Shown: positions 34,660 to 45,849, numbered from the stretch's first letter. The stretch is DNA of 64,000 nucleotides from Clytia hemisphaerica (GCA_902728285.1 CACVBU010000904.1:1-64000); one strand, 5' to 3'. Notes: a model not told the origin generated them from the letters alone. Translations and numbers: made by a program.

Positions 34660-35070
34660 TACCGTGAAAAAGGGTAACTTGCATCATTGGAGGCTAACAT
34701 GCATAGCCCTCAAATGAAAGACCCAGCTGGTCATTAAAATACAAAAATAAATCAAAACAAAAATGGTAGAGTATAGCTGCGAGCGGAGCTGCGTAGTTGT
34801 ATTTTAATGACCAGCCAGGTCATTCATAGACCTTTTTTCAAAGAGGACGTCCTGTTGAATAATTATGTAGTCCAGCTATAAAAACAATGTAATGATAGAG
34901 CCATGCATAATTACTGTATCATGTATATTGTAATAATTATGCATGGTTTTATCATTATTTTTCTTGCTGGACTACATAATTATTCAACAGGGTGGCCTCT
35001 TGGAAAAAAGGTCTATTTGAGGGCTATGCATGTTAGCCTCCACTGATGCAAGTTACCCTTTTTCACGGTA
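34660..35070. mobile_element. TTGCATCAGTGGAGG-family palindromic element with nested TA-flanked MITE
   Basis: Starts TACCGTGAAAAAGGGTAAC and ends GTTACCCTTTTTCACGGTA, an almost perfect terminal inverted repeat. Arms continue through GCATAGCCCTCAAATGA. The centre is occupied by the 185-bp element at 34829-35013. Confidence 0.85.
34829..35013. mobile_element. GACCTTTTTTCAAAGAGG MITE, copy 1
   Basis: Near-perfect hairpin of 185 bp with arms GACCTTTTTTCAAAGAGG, TGTTGAATAATTATGTAGTC and GATAGAGCCATGCATAATTA facing their complements. It is flanked by TA on both sides, and the target is the palindromic element around it. Sister copies: 37015-37192, 58070-58248 and 62616-62794. Confidence 0.88.
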
Positions 35071-35491
35071 TTGGCTATAAACCTTTACTAAGAAAGTACA
35101 ATGTATAGCAATGTGCCCTCCCGGTTTTTACCATAATGGCTTTATGGCAACTCCTGAACTTGGGCACAGGATGTACGGTTACACATTTTGTGGATTGCAT
35201 TGTGGAGTCACAAGAGTGCTCAAAACTGCGAGCAGCGAGCAATGCGTAAGCAAATAGTGAGCGTCTTAAATGAAGACTCTCCACCCAATCCAAGAGTGCT
35301 CAAACTACAAAAGCAGTGAGCCAATATACAATGTATAGCAATGTGCCCTCCCTCTACTAAGAAAGTAAAAATGTTAAGACCAGGAGACATGTCCTGCATT
35401 TTTTATAATCTGATATATACAGGACGGACACGAACTGTGAGGCACTTAATACTTACTACCCCACTATGTCCCACTATTTACTAATAATTAA

Positions 35492-36045
35492 TACCGTAAA
35501 TCCCCGCGTAAATCCTTTTATAAGGGGGGCGCTTATTTGAGCTTATTTGGTGCTTATTTTTCTATTTCAGAAATTTGTATACCTATCAACAAATTTGTAA
35601 TCTGCTTAAAAACTTAACTGACCTGTACTTAGAAACACATATTAACCACCTAAAAGCAGAGACTCTCAGCTGTCAGGCTGTATGTATTCCTTTAAGCACA
35701 CGCGCCGTGAACGCCTCAATCTCCAAAACAACTAGAAGTCATCTTGCCATCGCGGCGCGTGCCTTTGTTGTCCACATGTGGATCCAGGCTTTAGGCTATT
35801 TCTTTACATTCGCGTATGGATTCCAGGATTTTCAAAAAAGGATGAATAAAAGAAAAATTTGAAAAATTTTATTCTTAATCGCTTTCTTTCTTTTTAAGAC
35901 ACAAGTATCTACTCAATATTTTATTCAAATAAGCGCCCCTCCGTGGGGGCGCTTATTCGAGCTTCGAGCGGGGCGCTTATAAAATTATTTTAACTAAAAG
36001 GGGGGCGCTTATTCGAGCGGGGCGCTTATTCAAGGGTTTAGGGTA
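35492..36045. mobile_element. TACCGTAAATCCCC element rich in GGGGGCGCTTATT
   Basis: The left end TACCGTAAATCCCCGCG pairs imperfectly with the right end GGGTTTAGGGTA. Both arms contain GGGGGGCGCTTATT or its complement, several times on the right. The open frame at 35575-35862 falls inside and looks non-coding. Confidence 0.6.
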
Positions 36046-36171
36046 CTGTAAAATAGCGTAAAATAGCTCAAAATTACCTTAAACCAGAACGTTCGATTGT
36101 GATCCAAGTAATCAATAATGATCGATAATAATTGAAGGTGATCATTACTTTTCGATTACCTTCTATCATAT

Positions 36172-36683
36172 CCAGACGGTGTCAATCGAACAACTTCGAA
36201 CAAAAATTGCAATTGAACCAATTGAACGTAATCGAACACAATCGAATAATTGCGATTCGATTATTGAACGTAATTGAATCTCAATCGAATGGCCGATTCC
36301 TGGGTAATATCCAATTGTGTTTGATTGCGTTCAAGTAAGGTTAAATTGGTTCGGTTGATTGTCAATTACATTTTTGATTAATCTTCGATTTGTTTGATCG
36401 TTCCATTATACGATTATGATGAGTTTCATTGCGATTAAATTAAATTATGGATCACTCCATCAGTCCTTTTTAGTGTGGGCGCGAATAAAATCTAATACAA
36501 TTGAATCAATTGAATGTAATCGAATAAAATCGAATGTAATTGAAGCAATCAAACAGCAAATCCTGGGTATATATTATTCAATTGCAATTCGATTGCATTC
36601 GACAATCGTATTGCAATTATTCGATTGTGTTCAATTGCATTTAGTTGATATGGCATTCGATTCGTTCGATTGACACCGTCTGG
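36172..36683. mobile_element. CCAGACGGTGTC-ended palindrome built of AATCGAAC repeats
   Basis: Terminal inverted repeat CCAGACGGTGTCAATCGAA facing TTCGATTGACACCGTCTGG. TCATAT flanks both ends (a possible 6-bp target duplication). The whole interior is a run of degenerate AATCGAA/AATTGAA units on the left and their complements on the right. A second copy enters the right end of the window at about 63507. Confidence 0.8.
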
Positions 36684-37014
36684 TCATATTGAATACCTTC
36701 AATTGTATTGACAATATTGAGTACTTTCCAGCCTTCGATTTTATCAAATATATGTTTCCAGTAGCAGTGTGTCAAAATAATCTGAAACCAAGTTTACTTC
36801 GGCCAATTAAAACATGCGATTCACGCGCGAAAACCACTTTCGTTTTCTTAGACCAATCAGAATGTGTGATATGAGTTACTTGAGGAAACCCAGGGCAAAG
36901 GCACACAAAATGGCTGGGAAATAAGGGAGTCAATCTTTATGGCGGGGCTTCTTTTTGTGCTTTGGTTTTAGTTCAATTTTTTTTGGTTTTTCTTAAAGAT
37001 ATATCATAGTAATA

Positions 37015-37192
37015 GACCTTCTTTTAAAGAGGCAGCCATGTTGAATAATTATGTACTCCAGCATAAAAACAATGATACAGCCATGCATAATTTTTAAAAT
37101 ATGCATGATACATTAATTATGATTAACTGTATCATTGTTTTTATGTTGGAGTACATAATTATTCAGCATGGCTGCCTCTTTAAAAAAAGGTC
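37015..37192. mobile_element. GACCTTTTTT MITE, copy 2
   Basis: A 178-bp hairpin with the same arms as copy 1 and a variant terminus (GACCTTCTTTTAAAGAGG). TA flanks both ends. Confidence 0.85.
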
Positions 37193-37536
37193 TATTGGTT
37201 ATCGAAGTTGTCAAAATTATCAAAAGTAATCAATGATAATCAAAGTACTCAACAGTTTACAGTATCAAGTCTTCAAAGGGTTGTTAAGAAAGTGATCGAA
37301 TACTCACAATTTTTTTGAAATTTTGGTGTTCTACATTCAATTGTTAATCGATAAGTGCTTGCTCGATTACTTCGATCACTATCGATTACTTCAATAATCA
37401 AATTTATCAATTAGTACCGTCTAGCTTAAAATTATTAAGCATGTTAAAATTAAAATAACAACAGTTACCTAGATCACTTTTTTTATTGGCTGAGGGAAAG
37501 TGGTGTATATGGAGGGAGTAATTTGTTATTTATAAA

Positions 37537-38041
37537 TGTGACCCCCCAAGCGATTTGGAGTACATTAAAAATGAGACCGGTCTTGGTGCGGACAGGTCGA
37601 TAAAATGTGCGGCGAAAAAGCGGCGAAAAGATTACCGTGCGGTAAAATGATACCTTTGTATCTACCAGAAATTATCCAAAAATCTTTACTAGAAATTCCA
37701 TTCAAACGCACTTGATCGGTCACTAAAGAGCACCATTAGAATGAGTGCGGTATTCAGTGCGGTCATGGTGCAGACATTTTTGTTTTTATTGTTTTGCTTG
37801 TTTGAACTCGAGGCTGAAATTCTTACGGCAATCGAAAGAAATATAAACAAACGGCGGGGACCGCACCATCGTCTGCTTTCGTCGGCACTTTGTCCGCACG
37901 GACCATACGGTACTGTGCGGTCTTCTGGCCGCTTTTTTCAGCTTTTAGTCGCACAATTAACCAGTCCAAAAGCGGCAGAGGCATGACCGGACCAATACCG
38001 GTTTCATTTTTAATGTACTCCAAATCGCTTGGGGGGTCACA
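37537..38041. mobile_element. TGTGACCCCCCAAGCGATTT inverted-repeat element
   Basis: The left arm TGTGACCCCCCAAGCG, ATTTGGAGTACATTAAAAAT is matched by its complement at 37999-38041. The interior is CG-richer with repeated GTGCGG and GCGGC motifs. No transposase-like frame is present. Confidence 0.8.
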
Positions 38042-39116
38042 AATAGGCAGTTGCATTCTCAAAAACGGCTATATATATATATGACCTTCTTAGACCAGGC
38101 CATTTTTCATGCCTCTTTTGTGTCCTGATATTGGCCTCTGTCTCTCCACTGCCCCTCCTGAAATTACTAAAATATTTCTAAAAACAGCCTTTTTAGTGGA
38201 AAAACACTGGAAAAAGCTGGAAAAAGTGCCCTTTTTGGCCAACAAAAGATGCTGCCTTGCCTTTCTAAAATATGGCCTGTAGACTTTATTGTAGCATAAA
38301 TTCTTATTAATATTGTGCTGAATAAGATGCTTTCAGTAGCACCAGATAGAATTTGTCAGTTTTAGAGGTGTAAACTTGACTTGTTGAAATTATTGCCCTT
38401 TTTCTATGTTGACGTTATTGAAGCCGACGTGTTTTTTTTTTACATATTTTACATATGTCAATATCAGTTTTCAGTCAATATTTTTTGGCAGGGTCATTTT
38501 AACTTTTTGAAAAGTTACTAAAATCAATTTCTCATTGCTCTTAGAGATTATATTGATGATTACCAATAAGGGGTCAATCGTTGCTTAAATCCTTCTAAAA
38601 TTTGAGATGTCAGATTTTTCAGGTTTTGATGACGTCAATCATAGTTTGCACCCCCTTTTTAATAGGGAAGTTGCCAAATGATGAAATAAACCTAGGGGGT
38701 TCATGTCTCTCTGCAAACTATGGTCATTGGACCCAAAATGCCCAAAATTATAGTAATGTTTTAAAAAGTCGTCTTAAAGCCTCATAACTGCTGTTGTGTC
38801 ATTGTATTCTCAATAAATTTTTCGATCCTATCTAAACTCCAGATATTGCATTTTTCTGTTTTGATGACATCATCAACTGAAAATTCCCAAAAGTTCAGCC
38901 AAACTTGAAATTCATACTCATGAAATGGCATCAGATTTCAAATCAAAACATAATCCTGGGACCCCCTGATTCATAACCAGGGCAAAATATTTCTTTTGAC
39001 TGATGTGTTGTGCTTGGCCTCTTAGTTTGAAACAGGACTTCAATCTTGCTCCACATTCGTGCCAATTCAATGGGAAAAAGCTTGTGAATTAAAATGATGA
39101 GTAAGTAAACCATATA
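38042..39116. other. Unassigned stretch between two inverted-repeat elements
   Basis: About 1.1 kb with a TTGATGACGTCAATC-like segment at 38626 and a TGATGACATCATC at 38861. I see no gene and no clear repeat boundaries. Confidence 0.35.
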
Positions 39117-39938
39117 CCGGGTGCACCAAAAAAAGTATACAGGTTTGTCGAGATATTGTGAGCTTCAGGATTTATATTTTTTGTTCATTCTTTTTTTATT
39201 GTATAGAGGATGCTCTAACTTGAATTTTGAGCTATTATACATTAAATTTGAAAAAGTAGTTCGAAAGTTATTTCCAAAAAACTGACTTTTTTCCATGTCG
39301 AAATTTCAAAAAATCATTAAAAACAGCAATCACTCTATAAATAAGACAAAATGACAAAAACACAATTTCATTGTCTTTTTTATTCTTTTTTCTCCTATCT
39401 TATATTTTGCCAACGATTTGTCCATCTTATTTACACGTCGTGGATATTTCCAACACCAGCAAACTCAATGCAGACCCAAGTTCTTTGAGCAACTAGTTGA
39501 GAAATGATGGTTTATTTTTTAAATTTTTCTCATCTAGCACACCACACCTCTCTTGGAGATTTCCAAAAAAAAATTTTTAGCTTTACCAAAAATATTTCTC
39601 CACATGGGAATAGCTTGTTTTACCATATTCTTAAATTCCCTAACAAGTTTTGATGAACACAGTTGCATTTTTTGGTATTTTTATGTGTAAAGTAGGTAAG
39701 TGCCAAGAGAAAAGTTTGCTTGCTGTTTTTGATGATTTTTTGAAATTTCGACATTAAAAAAAAGTCAGTTTTTTGGAAATAATTTTCGAATTACTTTTTC
39801 AAACCTATCTAATGTATGATAGCTCAAAATTCAAGTTAGAGCATCCTCTATGCGATAAAAAAAGAATGAACAAAAAATTTAAATCCTGAAGCTCACAATA
39901 TCTCGACAAACCTGTATACTTTTTTTTGGTGCACCCGG
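39117..39938. mobile_element. CCGGGTGCACC element with about 215-bp terminal inverted repeats
   Basis: The left arm (39117 to about 39335) and right arm (about 39720 to 39938) are near-perfect reverse complements, starting CCGGGTGCACCAAAAAAA and running past CTGTATACTTTT, GAGATATTGTGAGCTTCAG and AGGATGCTCTAACTTGAA. TATA flanks both sides, consistent with TA target duplication. The 385-bp centre encodes nothing recognisable. This looks like a Tc1/mariner-type non-autonomous element with long TIRs. Confidence 0.88.
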
Positions 39939-40239
39939 TATATAAAACTTATTCAAAAACAAAACCTTTAACTTTTAAGAAAAAATTTCTAATTTTTTTT
40001 TTTATATTTTGAAATGATTTTTTTATTGTTCTAATGAGTTTTGTATTTCATAAAATGCCTTTGTGAGCTTAATAATCTTTGTACAAACTTGCATCATGTT
40101 TTGTATATTTTCCAACTATAACTAACCACGGCTTCCTTCCTTTACTTTTGCATTATAATTCAAGATGGTTGCCGGAAATGCAAAAAGGTATTTTAGAGAT
40201 ATGATTTACAAAGCTTTGGTTCTGCTACCTGTCAGTCTG

Positions 40240-40668
40240 TGCCACTAACTCGATCGGGAAGATTCTTCCGAAATGGGAAGAACCTTCCGGAACGAGAAGA
40301 ACTTACTCTAATTTTTTCTGCCCGTTTTGGTAGATTTATCCTTTTTGGGAAGTTGAAAATTGACTGAATCTTCGGTGAAGGTGTATGATGACCGGCGAAA
40401 GTTGAAACTATTTGGAGGTCAAAAAGCATCAAATTTTAAGATTTTTCACTGAAAAAAAAGTAGAAGAAATCTTGTTAAATTGTGAAAAAACTGCGTAAAC
40501 TTCCCAAACGGGAAGTTCAAACCCGATCGGATTTTGCTTATTTTCCCGCTTCTTCCCGATCTGGAAGTCCATTTTTTAACTCTTACCCGTTTTTGGGGGT
40601 CAAGTTAATTTCCCACTCGGGAAGGTTCTTCCCATTACGGAAGAATCTTCCCAATCGAGTTAGTGGCA
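40240..40668. mobile_element. TGCCACTAACTCGAT inverted-repeat element rich in GGGAAG
   Basis: The left arm TGCCACTAACTCGATCGGGA then AGATTCTTCC faces the right arm GGAAGAATCTTCCC then AATCGAGTTAGTGGCA. The interior is dense in CTTCCCG/CGGGAAG pairs. No clear target duplication. Confidence 0.8.
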
Positions 40669-40899
40669 AAGACTGCTTGTGTGATTTGTATTTAACAGAC
40701 CAGTATGTGAATTTGGTATCTTGCAGACCTGTGCAGACCAGTCTGTAAACCCTAGCCTACGAGAACTCAGGAGCTACTGTTGCTTTTGACTTGAAATTTT
40801 GGTTTTCAAACATTCTTTCAGTGTTTTACAGTAATTAAAGCTGACCTGTCTAAACTGACCTGTGACCTGTTGACATGCGTTTCAAACTAGACAAATTAA

Positions 40900-41212
40900 T
40901 ACTCTTAGGTGCCAAATAAACGGGCCCCCCCCCGCTTGTTAATTTTTCAAAAGTTTTCCAACCACCCCGGACCTTATTAGGACCCCCCCGTTTATTAATT
41001 TTAAAGAATATTTTCAGCTGTCAAAGAGAAGGACCCTTATTTTGCTCTAAATAGCCTGATTTTAGCCTATATTTACCTTATTTTGGGTTTTCAGAAGTAA
41101 AATTTCCAACCCCCCCGGCAATTAGGTCTCCCCCGTTTATTAAGATCTCGAAAATTTTCCAACCCCCCCGTTTATTCGAACCCCCCCCCCGTTTATTTGG
41201 CACCTAAGAGTA
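40900..41212. mobile_element. TACTCTTAGGTGCCAAATAAACG MITE, copy 1
   Basis: Begins TACTCTTAGGTGCCAAATAA and ends TTATTTGGCACCTAAGAGTA. Poly-C runs followed by GTTTATT punctuate the interior. Copies at 45850-46104 and 58386-58700. Confidence 0.85.
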
Positions 41213-41350
41213 ATTAGCAGTAGATTTTCTTTGCATGGTCATAATTGTTTCAATCTCTCTACTGGAGGGCCCATTTTTTATGTTTTACTTTTTTGCGCAA
41301 AAACTTTGAAATGAAAATATTTATAATAGATATTTATTTAGAACTTGAAT

Positions 41351-42139
41351 ATGAGTGAAAACTTGAAATCAATAAAACATGTCATCATGGTATTATCAGG
41401 AAAGGGAGGGGTTGGTAAAAGTACAATAACAACACAAATAGCATTATCTCTTGTACAAGCGGGTAAAAAAGTTGGTATCTTGGATGTGGACTTGTGTGGA
41501 CCTAGTATTCCCCACATGTTGAATTTGCAAAACCAAGATGTCCACCAGTGTTCTGAAGGATGGGTTCCTGTGTATACAGATAATAATCAGAATCTGTCAG
41601 TCATGTCCATAGCATTCCTCTTGAAGAATCAAAAGGATGCTGTAGTGTGGAGAGGACCTAAAAAGAATGCAATGATTAAGCAATTTTTGACCGACGTTTA
41701 TTGGAAAGATGTTGATTATCTGGTGATTGATACACCACCAGGCACTTCTGATGAACATATTTCAACTGTGGAAGGTATACAAGCTTTACATCCGGACGGT
41801 GCAGTTCTGGTGACCACTCCACAAGATGTTGCCACTGCTGATGTCAAACGCGAATTGACATTCTGTAGAAAAACAAACATTCCCATATTGGGTATCGTTG
41901 AGAATATGAGTGGATATGTTTGCCCTTCATGCAAAGACTGTACTAATATATTTTCAAGTGGTGGAGGTAAAGCTCTTGCTGAGCAAACTAATGTTCCATA
42001 TCTTGGGAGTGTGCCATTAGATCCAGTTTTGACAAATGCTTTGGAGCGTGGTATGGGAATGAAAGATTATTCAACTTCCCCTGCCATGCAGGCAGTTGAT
42101 GAAATCTGTTCAAAAATCAGACAGTCTGTGGAAGATTAG
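41351..42139 (+). CDS. NUBP2: NUBP2, cytosolic Fe-S cluster assembly P-loop ATPase
   Basis: Intronless frame for a 262-residue protein. NUBP2 pairs with NUBP1 as a scaffold that assembles 4Fe-4S clusters in the cytosol for nuclear and cytosolic apoproteins. The Mrp/NBP35 signature is complete: deviant Walker [10 protein letters not shown] near residue 17, [29 protein letters not shown], Walker B-type [29 protein letters not shown], and [14 protein letters not shown] with the bridging CPxC cluster motif, then GSVPLDP. There is no N-terminal four-Cys ferredoxin-like extension, which excludes NUBP1. The ATG at 41351 follows TTTATTTAG by eleven bases, an acceptor-like sequence suggesting trans-splicing or a 5'UTR intron. 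The downstream MVB12 gene starts 222 bp after the stop. Confidence 0.93.
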   Translation: MSENLKSIKHVIMVLSGKGGVGKSTITTQIALSLVQAGKKVGILDVDLCGPSIPHMLNLQNQDVHQCSEGWVPVYTDNNQNLSVMSIAFLLKNQKDAVVWRGPKKNAMIKQFLTDVYWKDVDYLVIDTPPGTSDEHISTVEGIQALHPDGAVLVTTPQDVATADVKRELTFCRKTNIPILGIVENMSGYVCPSCKDCTNIFSSGGGKALAEQTNVPYLGSVPLDPVLTNALERGMGMKDYSTSPAMQAVDEICSKIRQSVED

Positions 42140-42361
42140 ATTTTCTTTTCTTTTAATATGATTTTTTTGTAAGTTTTGTATCAGTTTTTTTTATAAAACA
42201 AAGCCTAAAAGAAAACTTAAAAAAATCCTCTATCTGTCATGTATCTTATTACTCGAAAATTTAATTTTCTTCGAATAAAGATTTTAAATTGGAACATGCG
42301 AAGCAATAATAACATTTTCACTTTATTTTCTTTACAGTTTAGAAAAAAAGATAAATAAAAG
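42140..42361 (+). promoter_or_regulatory. Short NUBP2-MVB12 intergenic interval with AATAAA and splice acceptor
   Basis: GAATAAAG at about 42275 can serve as a polyadenylation signal for NUBP2, and CTTTACAG at about 42331-42338 is an acceptor 24 bases before the MVB12 start. This arrangement is what SL-operons look like. There is no room for much of a promoter, though one cannot be excluded. Confidence 0.5.
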
Positions 42362-45300
42362 ATGGCGGAATTCATCACAGACTTATTTTTGGTTACCAAC
42401 AAAGACAATGATGCTGGTACTTTCTATGTAAGAAACGCTTTTTCGAATTTTTAGACAAGAAATTGATCAATTGTATACTATTATTTCCGCCAAATTATTT
42501 TTTCCAGTTATCGGCTAAATTAAATCCCCTCTTAGACAATATGACATGGCGTCAAAACTTGGCAAAAGGAGTCAGTATTATGGCTTAACTCACATTTTAT
42601 TGTGCATGGTAAACACAACCTTGTGATTTAACCAGAGTTTTTATTCTTAAAATAATTTTTAATTCTTTTTGGTTTAAAAGTATTTCAAATTACTTTCTTT
42701 GGAAGAAGCAGGATAGTTGATAGCTCCTGATGTCTAGCTCCAATCAATATATCAAACTTATATTAATAATTAGTTCATGATTTTTCGCATCTCCTTTAGC
42801 TCGATACCACGATGAAAGGGCACGATGGAAATTTATATGAGAGTAGCTGGCGTCATAAAGGTAAAAGATTGATAGGTTTCAAGAAAAGTGCAGAAGATGA
42901 GTATGTAGTGACAGACATTGTTGTTGTGACAGATGATAAAGATGGACCTGATGATTATGCACCTATCCCTATCACCAAAGATACTCGTAAGTCGAGGACC
43001 TTTCTAGGATTTTTTTTCCTGTGGAATTTACTCAAGGAAAAAATGTTCTTTATGAAGTTCTATAGGCAGTAAGATAAGTAGAAAAGAAATTACGTCAAAA
43101 ATCTAAAATAGTGTTTAATCTAATCGTCATATCAAGATTTTTAAGTCAGCGTTATTTTTTGTCCTTGTCTAGTGTTTCTGCAATATGTCAAATGAAACAT
43201 TATTTGCTTCGTCTTATCATTGCAGGAGAGAAAGGTCTGAAGAAACATACCGTCTGTTATTCAAGAGGCCATCGCCAATCGTCAGAAAAAGCGATCACAG
43301 AAATCTATTTGGTCAACCCATCCAAAAATGAAGCAGTTCCACCATATTTTACTGCAGTGAGGTGATTAAAATACGGATTTACGAACCTAGTTCAAAATTT
43401 TAGAGCAACCCCCCCCCCTACTCTAGGTTTAACCAAAAGATTTATGGAATTCCCTCAAAATCGGGGTATCATCGTGATTCTTTCCCACTTTCAAGACATT
43501 ATGCCCTACTCATTTTAACTAAAAAGATAGCATATTCATTCTTGAACAGTATCTCTTCTGAAAATTGGTTGAAATAGATTGTGAGTGAAGCGAACAAGAC
43601 AATTTTTATGATTTTAATCCAGTCCAAGACTGCAAAACTAGAAATTTACCAATGTATTACTTATAAAGGGGGGTTGGGGCGAACTATGACGAGTAAGAAA
43701 ATTCACCAGTCCTTTCCCATCTAATGGCTTTCATATTTTGTTTATTTGTTATAAACTAACTGGTCACTTCTTTTTTACTTCAGCGAAACAGTGAACGACA
43801 TCACGATTTGCTTCAAAACAGAAGCAATTCCAAAAATCAAAAGACCAGCACCTTCAACTCCTCCAAAAGAACAATCGCAACTTCTCAATACGTAAGTTAA
43901 TCAACACGTGTTTCACTATCTAGTGATATGCAATTTCTAATATTCTAAAAGCAACTGGATACGATGCAAAGGTTGTGGGTTCGACCCCCTCTCCCATACT
44001 TATGACCTAAGACCTTATGACCTAATGATGCATCTCTGGTTGATCTTAAACTTCTCTGTTACAAATAGAATAAAAATATACGTTCTGCTCGCATTTCAAA
44101 TGGTTTTATGTTTTATTGTGAAAAAAAAATATCTCCGCTCAAAGATTTTGCCTTATGTACACTCCCAATGTAAACCCTAAATCAGGTGTTACTCGTATTT
44201 TCGTTTTATTTACTAGGGCACCGAAAGTTTCAGTTAGTTCAGGTAGGACTGAAAATATGACTTTATTTACGAAATATTTCTCTATTATGTCGTAATCAGA
44301 CGCTTTTAAATTTTTGCCTTATGCTTGCTTTATATGGTAGCCCCATTTGCTTTTGGCAAAGGAATGAAATTTCTATGTGATAACTGCAAAATGATTTCAT
44401 ATTTACATTACTTTTTTGCCTTTTCTTTCATTCTGTAGGCATAGATGGTGTACCGTTTCAGATCAATCCTAAGTTCAACACAAGCTCTGGTGGTAGTGAC
44501 GTATGTTGTTTCTTTTATTCATTCTTTATATTCGATATTACCTCATTGTATCTTTCAAAACGAACAATCCTGTCTCATCGATGTTCTCCACTGGGAAGAT
44601 CGATCCAATGTTTTGATCCCTATTGGGATTCAAATGAAAAGATGCAGTCCTAAACCATCCCCACTGGCGTTTATGAGCTGGAAACAACAGTTCGATGGGA
44701 ATAGATTTAATCGGCATTTTGATCGAAGTTTTCATGCATATACTGAGAAAAGAAAATCCACCGGGGGCATTGAGAAAGCGGTGTAAATGAAAACGATTAT
44801 TTTGTAGCCCTGAGAAAAGTTTTTAGTTCAATCAAAATCAATTGTCTTTGCTAATATAACTAGCAATGATAATGAAGACTTATGTTATAGATATGCCTCA
44901 AATCATGATAACTAACCTGCTACTTAATCACAAAGTCTGCTTTACTCCAAATAACTTATTCTGTATTTTCTGTTGCAGCCTTTGATCGCCAATATGCTGT
45001 TCGTTTCACCTGAGGACATACAAAGAAAGGTAATCCTTAACATTTCAAATTCTCGACTAACGAATATTTTGAATTGATATCGATCGTTTGGTGTATCTTC
45101 AAACCCTCCTGTAGCCCCAACCCGCTTTGGATTTAATGTATCTGTCCGTTTTTCTGTTTCATACCTTTCATTTTTCTTGATCAAGATGTTTAGTTCGTGA
45201 TAATACTATGTCGTAGTACAGTGGAGTCTCAATAACTCGAAAGCACACAAAAGGGTAACACAAATTCGCTCGAGTTAAGGAAATTTTGAGTAATACAGTA

Positions 45301-45535
45301 AAGCTTATAAGCCATTGTCAACTGAAGGAACTATAAAACATGTTTGAGTTAGGAAACATTCGGGTTATGGAGGTTCGAGTTTCCACTGTATCATTGCAAT
45401 AGTAACTTCAGCCACATAACTATCCCACGAAGTAGATAACGCGATTTCTTTCCTCTGTGTCATTTCGACATCTTTTTTCTTCTTCTTCATTAGTATCAAT
45501 ATTCATTCGATCTTGAACGTGAAGTGACAAGATGA
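42362..45535 (+). CDS. MVB12: MVB12-type ESCRT-I subunit (MABP and UMA domains)
   Basis: Predicted 225-residue protein from eight exons: 42362-42427, 42800-42986, 43226-43361, 43784-43891, 44217-44242, 44439-44500, 44979-45029 and 45494-45535, all phase-consistent. MVB12 proteins stabilise ESCRT-I on endosomes and bind ubiquitin and acidic lipids. The N-terminal MABP domain is seen in ITDLFLVTNKDND, LYESSWRHKGKRLIGFKK, VVTDIVVVTDDKDGPDDY, EIYLVNPSKNEAVPPYFTAV and DITICFKTE. A Pro-rich linker follows. The C-terminal UMA signature is clear: GIDGVPFQINPKF, then PLIANMLFVSPEDIQRK and YQYSFDLE. The order matches vertebrate MVB12A/B. Introns hold a tRNA-like repeat fragment (43955-44005) and a Tigger-like MITE (45219-45388). 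Confidence 0.8.
42508..42588 (+). other. Possible alternative terminal exon of MVB12
   Basis: TTTTTTCCAG is followed by 26 sense codons (LSAKLNPLLDNMTWRQNLAK and six more) and TAA, in phase with the first MVB12 exon. Use of it would give a 48-residue product lacking both domains. No family match is recalled, and it may be chance. Confidence 0.3.
43955..44005 (+). repeat. tRNA-like fragment in MVB12 intron
   Basis: GGTTGTGGGTTCGACCCCCT resembles a T-arm and B box, preceded by GGATACGATGCAAA. There is no complete cloverleaf. Likely the remnant of a tRNA-derived SINE. Confidence 0.45.
45219..45388. mobile_element. CAGTGGAGTCTCAATAACTCGAA MITE (pogo/Tigger-type ends)
   Basis: TA-flanked element beginning CAGTGGAGTCTCAATAACTC and ending TTCGAGTTTCCACTG. 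This terminal sequence is the well-known pogo/Tigger type. It lies in the last intron of MVB12; a diverged relative lies at 51639-51774. Confidence 0.75.
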
Positions 45536-45849
45536 GTAGGAAAAAACCTTATCATCTGACGGAGATATGTTATTACGATTGAAATTATAATCTAGGACTG
45601 GGCCTAGTTTGATTTTGTCTACAGATATTCATTGCCGTAGATTATGTAAAAACGAAAAATCGTAATGAACAACAATTCGACACGAATCTTATTTATTGAT
45701 CGACTATCATGATTGGTTGATTTATTCAAAGCAGAAGACATGATTTTCTTTTTTAAATCCTTTTTATTTGCTGATGTAGTAAAATTACCGCATTAATTTT
45801 TCGTTACTTTTGCCGTGATGTGATTTTATTTTGTTCGAAATACTCTTTG

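Noticed and set aside
35575..35862. 95-codon frame as a gene
   Set aside because: Inside the TACCGTAAATCCCC element, without recognisable domain or flanking splice sites.
36132..36673. Two open frames in the AATCGAA repeat
   Set aside because: Produced by the repeat period; no independent evidence of coding.
37741..38062. Overlapping frames as a small gene
   Set aside because: They fall within the TGTGACCCCCC element and arise from its inverted symmetry.
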